Shown: positions 54,890 through 62,525 of the stretch, one piece after another | Numbering within the stretch: position 1 is the stretch's first letter | Layout of the letters: each line of letters starts with the position of its first letter | Origin: Mycobacterium simiae | Lineage (GTDB): Bacteria; Actinomycetota; Actinomycetes; Mycobacteriales; Mycobacteriaceae | Direction of reading: 5' to 3' | Assembly: GCF_010727605.1 (NCBI RefSeq) | Contig: NZ_AP022568.1 | Coordinates: 3,968,001 to 4,032,000, forward strand | DNA length: 64,000 nt | The notes under the pieces: model-generated | Told to the model about the DNA's origin: nothing | Seen by the model: only the letters and a program-made list of their open reading frames with translations | Databases searched by the model: none | Position numbers and translations under genes: made by a program

Positions 54890-55411
54890 CTAAGTTCGGG
54901 TGAACAGACCGACTGACGGGTCGTCTTGGCCGGGTTGACCACGCAGGGTGCCTCGGGTGCTGGGATGGGCGAAGTTCACCAGCGAGGGGTCATTCTGATA
55001 GGCCCAATCCGCGACGATGGTGCGCCGGTGAAACTTCCAGCGACCGTCGTGCCGCGCGTACTCGTCGAGGTAGCGGCCGCCGATCAGGACGTCGATGTCG
55101 TGTTCGGGACCGGCGAAGGTGTGGAAAACCAGGCAGTAGATTTCGCCGCGGGCAGCCTCGCCGTCGATCTCGAAGTTGGTCGTGGTGATGTTGTGTTGGG
55201 AGACACGCACATACGGTTGCGCCGCCTGCAATTGCGTGATGAATTGCTCGACGCCGCCCGCCGAGAACTCGCCGTGCGCGTCGGTCGCCTCGGGGTGGTA
55301 CAGGTCGCGCAGCGCAGCGTAATCGGCGCGGTCGACGGCCCGGCAATAGGCGGTGACAAGCGCGTGCAATTCGTCGCGGGCCAGCATCAGCGCCAACCGG
55401 GCCTCATCCAC
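54890..55411 (-). CDS. SnoaL-like / NTF2-fold protein
   Basis: A 173-aa protein with the NTF2-like fold (LVTAYCRAVDRADYAALRDL, then strands ending RWKFHRRTIVADWAY). Members of this SnoaL_4 group include hydroxylating-dioxygenase small subunits, cyclases and isomerases; here no partner enzyme is next to it. The GTG at 55411 is a reasoned start; the frame remains open to 55540 but would then overlap the divergent DNA-repair gene. Confidence 0.8.
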   Translation of the reverse strand: MDEARLALMLARDELHALVTAYCRAVDRADYAALRDLYHPEATDAHGEFSAGGVEQFITQLQAAQPYVRVSQHNITTTNFEIDGEAARGEIYCLVFHTFAGPEHDIDVLIGGRYLDEYARHDGRWKFHRRTIVADWAYQNDPSLVNFAHPSTRGTLRGQPGQDDPSVGLFTRT

Positions 55412-55507
55412 CACCAGGCCACGATAACTCGGTCGTTGCTGGTGAGTAGTGTGTCGAACACATAGGTCGTCGGTCTCAGGCGTGCGCCGAAAGGAAGGTC
55501 CTGGACA

Positions 55508-56110
55508 GTGAACACGACAGTGAAACTGTGGCTCGCCCAAGAACCCGAGGCCGACGCGCTGCTATCGCGCGACCCGCTGGCCCTGCTGATCGGGATGGTC
55601 TTGGATCAGCAGGTGCCCTTTGAGACCGCCTTTTCCGGACCGAAGAAGATCGCCGACCGGATGGGCAGCTTTGGCGCGGTCGAGATCGCCGACTACGATC
55701 CCGACAAGTTCGCCGCGTTGTGCTCGGAAAAGCCTGCGATCCATCGCTTTCCGGGTTCGATGGCCAAGCGGATCCAGACGCTGGCTCAAATCATTGTGGA
55801 CCGCTACGACGGCGACGCCGCGGGATTGTGGACCGCCGGTAACCCCGACGGCGAGGAGCTGCTGCGCCGAATCAAGGGGTTACCCGGCTTCGGCGACGTC
55901 AAGGCGCAGATCTTTTTGGCGCTGCTGGGCAAGCAGTACGGCGTCACCCCGAAGGGCTGGCGCGCGGCGGCCGGCCAGTTCGGGAAGGAGGGCACGCACC
56001 TTTCCGTCGCCGATATCGTCGACGCCGAATCGATGGGGCAAGTGCGTTCCTACAAGAAGCAGTTGAAGGCCCAGGCCAAGTCGGACAAATCCGCCAGATC
56101 GGCCCAGTAG
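55508..56110 (+). CDS. HhH-GPD base excision DNA repair protein (Rv1156-like)
   Basis: A 200-aa helix-hairpin-helix protein. The segment LLRRIKGLPGFGDVKAQIFLALLG is split by the hairpin G-x-G that contacts DNA, followed by the aspartate-containing region near VADIVDAES. It resembles Rv1156 and small actinobacterial HhH-GPD family proteins that excise damaged bases, although activity for this subgroup is not established. GTG start with AAGGAAGG upstream. Confidence 0.88.
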   Translation: MNTTVKLWLAQEPEADALLSRDPLALLIGMVLDQQVPFETAFSGPKKIADRMGSFGAVEIADYDPDKFAALCSEKPAIHRFPGSMAKRIQTLAQIIVDRYDGDAAGLWTAGNPDGEELLRRIKGLPGFGDVKAQIFLALLGKQYGVTPKGWRAAAGQFGKEGTHLSVADIVDAESMGQVRSYKKQLKAQAKSDKSARSAQ

Positions 56111-56180
56111 GCGCTTGACGAGACGGCACTAGACGGCACTAGACGGCCCAGTAGTAGGTCACCAGAAGGGAAGGGCGGCA

Positions 56181-56327
56181 ATGAAGACACACCTGACCTG
56201 TCCGTGCGGAGAAGCCATCGTCGGAAAAGACGAGGATGAGCTGGTCGAGCTGACCCAGGCTCACCTGGCCAGCGTGCACCCGGGGCTGGAGTACGACCGC
56301 GACGCGATTCTGTTCATGGCCTATTAG
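56181..56327 (+). CDS. DUF1059 small protein
   Basis: A 48-aa protein beginning MKTHLTCPCGEAIVGKDEDE and ending HPGLEYDRDAILFMAY. The CxC pair and the later His-Pro are typical of DUF1059, whose members are often found near regulatory or metal-linked proteins. GAAGGGAAGGGC precedes the ATG. It follows the DNA-repair gene by 70 bp, which contain two copies of AGACGGCACT, and ends before a strong terminator. Confidence 0.75.
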   Translation: MKTHLTCPCGEAIVGKDEDELVELTQAHLASVHPGLEYDRDAILFMAY

Positions 56328-56340
56328 CTCCGGAACAAGG

Positions 56341-56375
56341 CGAGCGCGCGTGTCGTGCGGTGACACGCGCGCTCG
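56341..56375. terminator. Hairpin terminator with 14-bp stem
   Basis: CGAGCGCGCGTGTC and its exact complement flank the seven-base loop GTGCGGT. It lies between the convergent DUF1059 gene and the Rv1157c-like gene, so it can end both. No U tract follows. Confidence 0.8.
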
Positions 56376-56400
56376 CACCGGGGCAGGTGTTGGTTGGTTG

Positions 56401-57480
56401 TTAGGGCACCACGGTCGAGCCGATGGTGGGCAGGAACTGGCACTGCTTCTCTTTGGTCGTGACCTGTCCGAAGATCGTCGACATGATGCTGCCCGAGCCG
56501 GTGTCGGCGATCCCGGTCAATGTCGTCGGACCGTCCGGGTTGATGTCGGTCCGCGGTTTGAGCGTGACGGTGCCAGACTTGCCCGTGGTCAGGTTCACCC
56601 ACGTGACATTCAGCGGTAGCTTTTGCTCCGCCGCCGGCCCGGGGGTGCCGACCGCGGTGAACACGTAGGCGGTCTGGCCGGGTTGGGGACCGGGCAGCGG
56701 AATCGCGGCCGGTCCGGCGACCGAGAGCGCGGTGGCGATCGAACTGCTGCCATCCGCAAGGCAATTGCTGCCGATCGAGGGATACATGAAGTCCTGCGTA
56801 ATCGGGGCATTAGGACCGAAACCGGGAGCTGCGGCAGGGGCCGCGCCCGGCGCCGGGCCCGGACTGGGCGCGGGCGCCGGGCCGGGCACCGCTGCGGCCT
56901 CTGGGGCGGGTACGGCTGCGGCCTCTGGGGCGGGTGCGGCGGCCGGGACGGCGCCGGGAGCGGGACCCGGCGCGGCCCCCGGTGCGGGCGCGTGCGGTGT
57001 GCCGGCCGGGGGAGCGGCGATCGGGGCCGGACCCGCGGCGTGGGCCGGGTCGATGCCGGTGGGCAGGTGTGCTTCGGCGCCCGGCACGATGCCGGCCCCG
57101 GGCACATGCTCGGTGGGCGCGGCCTGCGGCGCCGGGGCCGCCGCGCCGGGAATCGGGGCGCCGGGTTCCTGCACGAACTGATTGACCGACGCCGCCACGT
57201 TCTTCGATTCGGTGGGCGCCGACGGGTTGTGGGTGAACGCCTGCGCGGCCGCCATCAACAGCTGGGTCGCTTGGCCGGGGTTGCCGGCCGCCTGCTGAAT
57301 GATGGGGCTCAGCTGCGATAACGCGGGCAGGCCCGGAAGTTGCTGAGCGGAATCGGGTGGTGGCGGTGTCGGCAGCGGCGCCGCCGGGTCGGCTGCCGCG
57401 TTCGGGCTCAGCCCGAACGCGGCAGCCGATGCCACGACAACAGCGGCCAAACCTTTGGACAGGTTCCAGGTGCTTTCCAC
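56401..57480 (-). CDS. Secreted Ala/Pro-rich protein (Rv1157c-like)
   Basis: A 359-aa protein with a signal peptide (STWNLSKGLAAVVVASAAAF, cleavage after the AAADPA region) and a long Ala/Pro/Gly-rich middle with repeats of APEAAAVP and PAPG (residues about 120-225). The C-terminal 130 residues form a compact domain with two cysteines. It is likely exported to the cell envelope. The N-terminus resembles that of the next gene, so the two look paralogous. Function unknown. Confidence 0.88.
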   Translation of the reverse strand: MESTWNLSKGLAAVVVASAAAFGLSPNAAADPAAPLPTPPPPDSAQQLPGLPALSQLSPIIQQAAGNPGQATQLLMAAAQAFTHNPSAPTESKNVAASVNQFVQEPGAPIPGAAAPAPQAAPTEHVPGAGIVPGAEAHLPTGIDPAHAAGPAPIAAPPAGTPHAPAPGAAPGPAPGAVPAAAPAPEAAAVPAPEAAAVPGPAPAPSPGPAPGAAPAAAPGFGPNAPITQDFMYPSIGSNCLADGSSSIATALSVAGPAAIPLPGPQPGQTAYVFTAVGTPGPAAEQKLPLNVTWVNLTTGKSGTVTLKPRTDINPDGPTTLTGIADTGSGSIMSTIFGQVTTKEKQCQFLPTIGSTVVP

Positions 57481-57545
57481 GATGTCCTCGTCCTTCGGTA
57501 GTGGGTTAGCCGTTTAGTAGTTGGGTTTGGCGGTTAGTGGAGTGC

Positions 57546-58172
57546 TCAGGGCAGGGCGGAGAGCAGCGACGGCGGTGTCGCCGCCGACGGCGCGACCGGT
57601 GCCGCCGGGGTGGCGGCGGCCGGTGCCCCCGGGACGGCGCCCGTGGCCAGGGCCGTCAGGTCGCCCGGAAGCGACAGCTTCGGCGGCACGTTGAGCGGTA
57701 GGCCGGGCAGCGCCGGCATGTTGACGTTGGCCACCTGCGGAGTCGACGCCGGAGCGGCGGGCGCGGCTGCTGCCGGTGCCGACTGGCCCAACCCCGGAAT
57801 CGAGCTCAGCCCGGGAATGGTCGGGCTGGCCGCGGTCGGAGCGGTCGGCGTGGCCGGGGCCGGGGTCAGTCCGGGAATGGACGGCACACCCGCGGGGGCG
57901 GACGCCGCCGGCGCCTGAGCGGCCGAGGCCATGCCCGGGAAGGTGATGCCGGGGGCGGCCGGTGCGGCCGGCGGCTGGGCGCCGAGGGCGGTCGCGAGGT
58001 TCTGCAGAATCTGCGGGGCGTTTGCCGCCGAAGCGATCAACTGCTGCGGGATGTTCTGCACGGGGTCGGGAATTGGCGCCGGGTCGGCGTGGGCGATACC
58101 GCCCGTCAGTAGGGCGGCAGACGAACCGACGACAACGGCGGCGGCCTTCGCGAAAGTCCAGATGGTTGGCAT
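57546..58172 (-). CDS. Secreted Ala/Pro-rich protein (Rv1158c-like)
   Basis: A 208-aa protein with signal peptide PTIWTFAKAAAVVVGSSAAL, cleavage near GGIAHADPA, and a mature part rich in Ala, Pro, Val and Leu without cysteines. The start ATG at 58172 is chosen because upstream codons would spoil the signal peptide. It is paralogous to the Rv1157c-like gene 65 bp downstream. The 206-bp region between it and pimE holds the two divergent promoters and no other gene. Confidence 0.85.
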   Translation of the reverse strand: MPTIWTFAKAAAVVVGSSAALLTGGIAHADPAPIPDPVQNIPQQLIASAANAPQILQNLATALGAQPPAAPAAPGITFPGMASAAQAPAASAPAGVPSIPGLTPAPATPTAPTAASPTIPGLSSIPGLGQSAPAAAAPAAPASTPQVANVNMPALPGLPLNVPPKLSLPGDLTALATGAVPGAPAAATPAAPVAPSAATPPSLLSALP

Positions 58173-58378
58173 TGCTCCCCCAAGGGATCGACAACAGGTG
58201 ACGGATCCCGAAGCTACTTTGATGCTGGTGGGACTCAAGTGACACGTGTGGCATTTATTTGATCGTTACCGATACGAGCGGTGGCGGTGACCGCAGGGTT
58301 GCCGGAACGCCGACGAACCGCGACGGACGGTAAAGGCGGCGGTCACCGGCCCGCGGGCGCCATGACGGGCAGCGCACG

Positions 58379-59677
58379 GTGGTCGGCGCGGTCGCTAAAG
58401 TCGGGCGGATAGACACCACGTGGGCCGCTGCGGCGGCATCCGTCTCCCGGCGGCTGGCGAGTTCGATGAATATCGTCGCGCCGGTGTTGCTGGTCGTGAG
58501 TGTCGCTGCCCGGCTCGGCCTGACCTACCTGGGACCCAACGGCGCAAACTTCGTCGACCTGCACGTATACCTGGGCGGCGCGGCGGCACTGGACCATCCC
58601 GGCACCCTGTACAGCTACGTGTACACAGAGCACACGCCGGACTTCCCGCTGCCCTTCACCTATCCGCCGTTCGCGGCGATCGTGTTCTACCCCATGCACT
58701 GGCTGCCGTTCGGCCTCGCCGGGTTCTGCTGGCAGGTCGCGATGATCGCCGCGCTGTACGGCTCGGTGCGCCTCACTCAGCGCCTGCTCGGCGTTCCGGA
58801 CGGCGGCAGCCGGCGTGTCGCGATGGCCTGGACGGCGATCGCCATCTGGATCGAGCCGCTGCGCAACAACTTCGACTACGGCCAGATCAACGTCTTTCTG
58901 ATGGTGGCCGTGCTCTACGCGGTCTATACCTCGCGGTGGTGGTTGTCGGGGTTACTGGTGGGCGTGGCGTCGGGGATCAAGTTGACGCCCGCCATCGTCG
59001 GCGTCTACCTGATCGGCGTGCGGCGGTTCGCCGCCGCTGCGTTTTCGGCCGTCGTCTTCCTGTTGACCGTCGGACTGTCGGCATTGGTGGTCGGCGATCA
59101 GACCCGGTACTACTTCACCGCGCTGCTCGGGGACGCCCATCGAGTCGGCCCGATCGCCACGTCGATCAATCAATCCTGGCGCGGCGCCATCTCCCGGATC
59201 CTTGGCCACGACGCCGGCTTCTCGGCGCCGGTGCTGGCCGCCATCGCCGTCACGGCGGTCCTGGCCGTCCTGGCGTGGCGTGCCCTGGGGTCGACGGACC
59301 GGCTCGGCAAGTTGCTCGTCGTCGAGATGTTCGGGCTGCTGATGTCACCGATTTCCTGGACCCACCATTGGGTGTGGCTGGTGCCGTTGATGATGTGGCT
59401 GCTGCATGGCCCGTTGCGGGAGCATCCCGGCGCGCGGATCACGGGCTGGAGCTGGCTGGCACTCACGCTGGTCGGCGTGCCGTGGCTGCTGCTGTTCGCG
59501 CAGCCGAGCATCTGGCAGATCGGCCGGCCCTGGTATCTGGCCTGGGCGGGGCTGGCTTACACGGTCGCAGCAATGGCAACACTAGTTGTCATCGCCGTCT
59601 CGGGCAGGCGTGGCGTCGCGCCCGATCCGGTGCCGTCGCGCGATTCAGGCACCCGCGCCGCCCCGTCGCTGGGCTAG
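58379..59677 (+). CDS. pimE: Polyprenol-phosphate-mannose-dependent alpha-(1,2)-mannosyltransferase
   Basis: A 432-aa GT87 membrane enzyme with about ten membrane segments. It adds the fifth mannose to phosphatidylinositol mannosides (Ac1PIM4 to Ac1PIM5) in the plasma membrane. Asp60 in [11 protein letters not shown] corresponds to the essential Asp58 of M. tuberculosis PimE; the segment [10 protein letters not shown] is also conserved. GTG 58379 is taken as the start, with another at 58382. It converges on phhB with overlapping stops. Confidence 0.94.
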   Translation: MVGAVAKVGRIDTTWAAAAASVSRRLASSMNIVAPVLLVVSVAARLGLTYLGPNGANFVDLHVYLGGAAALDHPGTLYSYVYTEHTPDFPLPFTYPPFAAIVFYPMHWLPFGLAGFCWQVAMIAALYGSVRLTQRLLGVPDGGSRRVAMAWTAIAIWIEPLRNNFDYGQINVFLMVAVLYAVYTSRWWLSGLLVGVASGIKLTPAIVGVYLIGVRRFAAAAFSAVVFLLTVGLSALVVGDQTRYYFTALLGDAHRVGPIATSINQSWRGAISRILGHDAGFSAPVLAAIAVTAVLAVLAWRALGSTDRLGKLLVVEMFGLLMSPISWTHHWVWLVPLMMWLLHGPLREHPGARITGWSWLALTLVGVPWLLLFAQPSIWQIGRPWYLAWAGLAYTVAAMATLVVIAVSGRRGVAPDPVPSRDSGTRAAPSLG

Positions 59678-59958
59678 CCCCCGACGATCCCGTTGATGTC
59701 GCGGGCCATCTCGATGTCGTTCTTCGTGATACCGCCCTCGGAGTGCGTGACGAGTGCGAAAGTCACTGTCCGCCAACGGATATCGATATCAGGGTGATGA
59801 TCCTTGCGCTCGGCGTGCTCGCCTACTCGGCGCACCGCGTCGATGCCGTCCAAGAAGCTGTCGAACTTGATCGAGCGGCGCAACGCGCCGTCGCTGCGCT
59901 CCCAGCCGTCAAGGCCGGGCAGGGCGGCGTCCACTTGTTCATCCGTCAGCACGACCAT
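59674..59958 (-). CDS. phhB: 4a-hydroxytetrahydrobiopterin dehydratase (pterin-4a-carbinolamine dehydratase)
   Basis: A 94-aa enzyme with the family signature [15 protein letters not shown], where the histidines form the active site, and a C-terminal [16 protein letters not shown]. It dehydrates 4a-hydroxypterins, as in phenylalanine hydroxylase cycling; mycobacteria may use it for molybdopterin or other pterin recycling. The ATG at 59958 gives the same length as Rv1159A. A weak AAAGG lies upstream. Confidence 0.92.
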   Translation of the reverse strand: MVVLTDEQVDAALPGLDGWERSDGALRRSIKFDSFLDGIDAVRRVGEHAERKDHHPDIDIRWRTVTFALVTHSEGGITKNDIEMARDINGIVGG

Positions 59959-60123
59959 GGGTAGCAAACCTTTCTGGACGAGAATTCTGACGGTAGCCAC
60001 GTTACGCTTTGAGGCCGGACAGTTTGACGCCGCCGCGTTCGGGAAAACGGCGTTGAACTAGGGGGATGGCCAGCTCGTGACTCACTAGATTGGCCCCGCA
60101 GCGCAGGGAGGCACGAAGCCGCC

Positions 60124-60990
60124 ATGACCGAAAATCTGACGCCGCACTTCGAGGACGTACAAGCCCATTACGACTTATCGGACGACTTCTTCCGGCTGTT
60201 CCTCGATCCGACGATGACCTACAGCTGCGCCTACTTCGATCGGCTGCAGAACATCACCCTCGAAGAGGCGCAGCTGCGCAAGATGGACCTCTCGTTGGGC
60301 AAGTTGGGCCTGCGGCCCGGCATGACACTGCTGGACGTCGGATGCGGCTGGGGCGGGACCGCGCGTCGCGCAATCGAGAAGTACGACGTCAACGTCGTCG
60401 GCTTGACGTTGTCCCAACACCAGGCCGCGCACGTTCAGCGACTGTTCGACGCGATGGACACCACCCGCAGCAGGCGAGTGTTGTTGCAGGGCTGGGAACA
60501 ATTCGACGAGCCCGCCGACCGGATCGTCTCCATCGGGGCGTTCGAGCACTTCGGCTACGACCGCTACGACGACTTTTTCGGCATGGCCTACCGAACCCTG
60601 CCCGACGACGGCGTGATGATGCTGCACACGATCACCATGTTGACGGCGCCGCAGATTCTCGAGCGCGGCCTGCCGATGACCGAGGAGCAGACCAGCTTCA
60701 ACGACTTCATCGCCCGCGAGATCTTCCCCGGCGGCCAGCTGCCGGCGATCGAGATGGTGGAGTTCCACGCCTCGAAGATGGGTTTCAACCTGGCCCGCCG
60801 GCAGTCGCTGCGGCTGCACTACGCCAGGACACTGGACCTGTGGGCCGACGCGTTGCAGGCCCGTCGCGATGAGGCCATCAGGATTCAGTCCGAAGAGGTC
60901 TACGAGCGCTACATGCGGTACCTGACCGGTTGTGCCCGGGCGTTCCGCGCCGGCTACATCGACGTGAACCAGTTCACCCTGCGCAAGTAG
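60124..60990 (+). CDS. Mycolic acid cyclopropane synthase-like methyltransferase
   Basis: A 288-aa SAM-dependent methyltransferase of the CmaA/PcaA/MmaA group. It shows HYDLSDDFFRLFLDPTMTYSCAYF, the SAM motif LLDVGCGWGG, the family segment GLTLSQHQ, and GAFEHFGYDRYDDFF. The C-terminal QFTLRK also fits. Members add cyclopropane or methyl groups to mycolates. It lies between phhB and mutT2, where I recall no such gene in M. tuberculosis, so it is an extra copy here. The exact modification cannot be told. Confidence 0.88.
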   Translation: MTENLTPHFEDVQAHYDLSDDFFRLFLDPTMTYSCAYFDRLQNITLEEAQLRKMDLSLGKLGLRPGMTLLDVGCGWGGTARRAIEKYDVNVVGLTLSQHQAAHVQRLFDAMDTTRSRRVLLQGWEQFDEPADRIVSIGAFEHFGYDRYDDFFGMAYRTLPDDGVMMLHTITMLTAPQILERGLPMTEEQTSFNDFIAREIFPGGQLPAIEMVEFHASKMGFNLARRQSLRLHYARTLDLWADALQARRDEAIRIQSEEVYERYMRYLTGCARAFRAGYIDVNQFTLRK

Positions 60991-61066
60991 GGACCTCTCG
61001 CTGTCCGGGGCTCTCGGGGGGCTGTCGGGTCGCGGGCGCGTCGGTGCCGATCGGTTAACCTGCCGA

Positions 61067-61999
61067 ATGGCCTCGATACAGCTCTCCATGAGCATCCCCT
61101 CGTTTTCGGCCGAAGCGCAGGTCGATTGGGAGTACCTCACGGGGTGGGCGCAGCTGCTGGAGCGCTGCGGGTTCGACCGCCTGCTGGTCTCGGAACACAT
61201 CGCGTTCGGGACGAATATGGACGCGTACGCCGATCCCCGCCTCGGGGGCACCACCGGCGGTCGCCAACCGACCGGCCCGGACGGTCCCTGGCTGGAACCG
61301 CTGACGGTGCTGACCTACCTCGCGGCGCGCACCGAACGCATCCGCCTGGGCACCAACATCCTGCTCGCGGCGCTGCGCCCGGCCGCGGTTCTTGCGAAAA
61401 CCGTTGCCACACTTGATGTTTTGTCCGGCGGTCGGGTCGATCTCGGGGTGGGGGTCGGGTGGCAGCGCGAAGAATACGACGTGGTCGGAGTCGACTTCGA
61501 CAAGCGCGGCGCCATGTTGGATCAAACGCTGGACGTGTGCACGCGGCTGTGGCGGGAAAACGAGGTCAGCTACTCCTCGCCGTCGCTGACTTTCGACCGG
61601 ATCCATCAAATGCCCAAACCGGTTCAGCCGGGTGGCGTGCCGATCTGGGTCAGTGGAACGGTCAATCGCGCGGTCGCTCGCCGGCTTGCGCGCTTCGGAA
61701 AGTGTTGGATCCCTTGGGGTCAGGACGCCCGCGACCTTGCCGATGGCATTGGGCGGATGCGCGCCGCGGTCGAGCGGGCCGGGGGCGACCCGCACGGGTT
61801 CGGGGTGGCCGGTTCGCTTCGGGTGACCGGCGGCCCCGACGACCGGCCCGACCTGGCCGCTGTCGCCGCGGCTGCCGCGGCACTGGCGAAGGCCGGTGCG
61901 ACGGACCTGAGGTTGGCGCACTGGCCGGCGCGGTTCGGGACGGGCGAGCGCACCTTGTGCGACCTCGTCGACGCCGTGCGCGCCGCGGTGGACGGCTGA
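61067..61999 (+). CDS. LLM-class F420-dependent oxidoreductase
   Basis: A 310-aa luciferase-like monooxygenase-fold protein (CGFDRLLVSEHIAF, GTNILLAALRPAAVLAKTVATL cut here, LGVGVGWQREEYDVVGVDF). The motifs match the TIGR03619-type F420-dependent group. It likely oxidises or reduces an organic substrate with coenzyme F420. It lies 76 bp after the cyclopropane-synthase-like gene and 6 bp before mutT2. Confidence 0.88.
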   Translation: MASIQLSMSIPSFSAEAQVDWEYLTGWAQLLERCGFDRLLVSEHIAFGTNMDAYADPRLGGTTGGRQPTGPDGPWLEPLTVLTYLAARTERIRLGTNILLAALRPAAVLAKTVATLDVLSGGRVDLGVGVGWQREEYDVVGVDFDKRGAMLDQTLDVCTRLWRENEVSYSSPSLTFDRIHQMPKPVQPGGVPIWVSGTVNRAVARRLARFGKCWIPWGQDARDLADGIGRMRAAVERAGGDPHGFGVAGSLRVTGGPDDRPDLAAVAAAAAALAKAGATDLRLAHWPARFGTGERTLCDLVDAVRAAVDG

Positions 62000-62005
62000 G
62001 CGGAC

Positions 62006-62410
62006 GTGCCCACCCAGATCGTCGTTGCCGCAGCTGTACTCAACGGCGGCACCGTGCTGTTGGCGCAACGGCTGCGTCCGCCGCAGTTGGCCGGCCGCTG
62101 GGAACTTCCCGGCGGCAAGGTTGCCCCCGGGGAGACCGAGCGCGCGGCGTTGGCTCGCGAGCTGGCCGAGGAGTTGGGCGTCGAGGCCGGTGACGTGCTG
62201 GTCGGTGAGCGGCTGGGCGACGACGTCGCGCTGAATGCGACAACGACGCTGCGGGCCTACCGGGTTCGCCTGGTCGCCGGCGAACCGCATCCGCATGACC
62301 ACGGGGCGCTGCGGTGGGTCACCGCGGCTGAATTGCCCGCGGTCGAGTGGGTGCCCGCCGACCGGGAATGGCTCGCCGCGCTGACCGAAGCTCTCACCGC
62401 TGGCTGCTGA
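62006..62410 (+). CDS. mutT2: Nudix pyrophosphohydrolase MutT2
   Basis: A 134-aa Nudix enzyme with the complete box GGKVAPGETERAALARELAE followed by ELGV. MutT2 of M. tuberculosis hydrolyses oxidised or modified nucleotides such as 8-oxo-dGTP and 5-methyl-CTP. The GTG at 62006 lies just after the oxidoreductase stop, so the two are probably co-transcribed. The next 115 bp to typA contain no gene. Confidence 0.92.
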   Translation: MPTQIVVAAAVLNGGTVLLAQRLRPPQLAGRWELPGGKVAPGETERAALARELAEELGVEAGDVLVGERLGDDVALNATTTLRAYRVRLVAGEPHPHDHGALRWVTAAELPAVEWVPADREWLAALTEALTAGC

Positions 62411-62525
62411 GGGTCCGCAGACCAGGCGCCGGCCGCGCGCCGGATCCGGATCGCGGCATCGACTGTCGTGCCGCGGTGAGCTGCCGGTTGGCCAACCAGA
62501 GCCCGCCGCTGCCACAATCACCGAC

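Noticed and set aside
56111..56155. Short direct repeat AGACGGCACT
   Set aside because: Two 10-base copies next to each other are too short to call a repeat family or attachment site.
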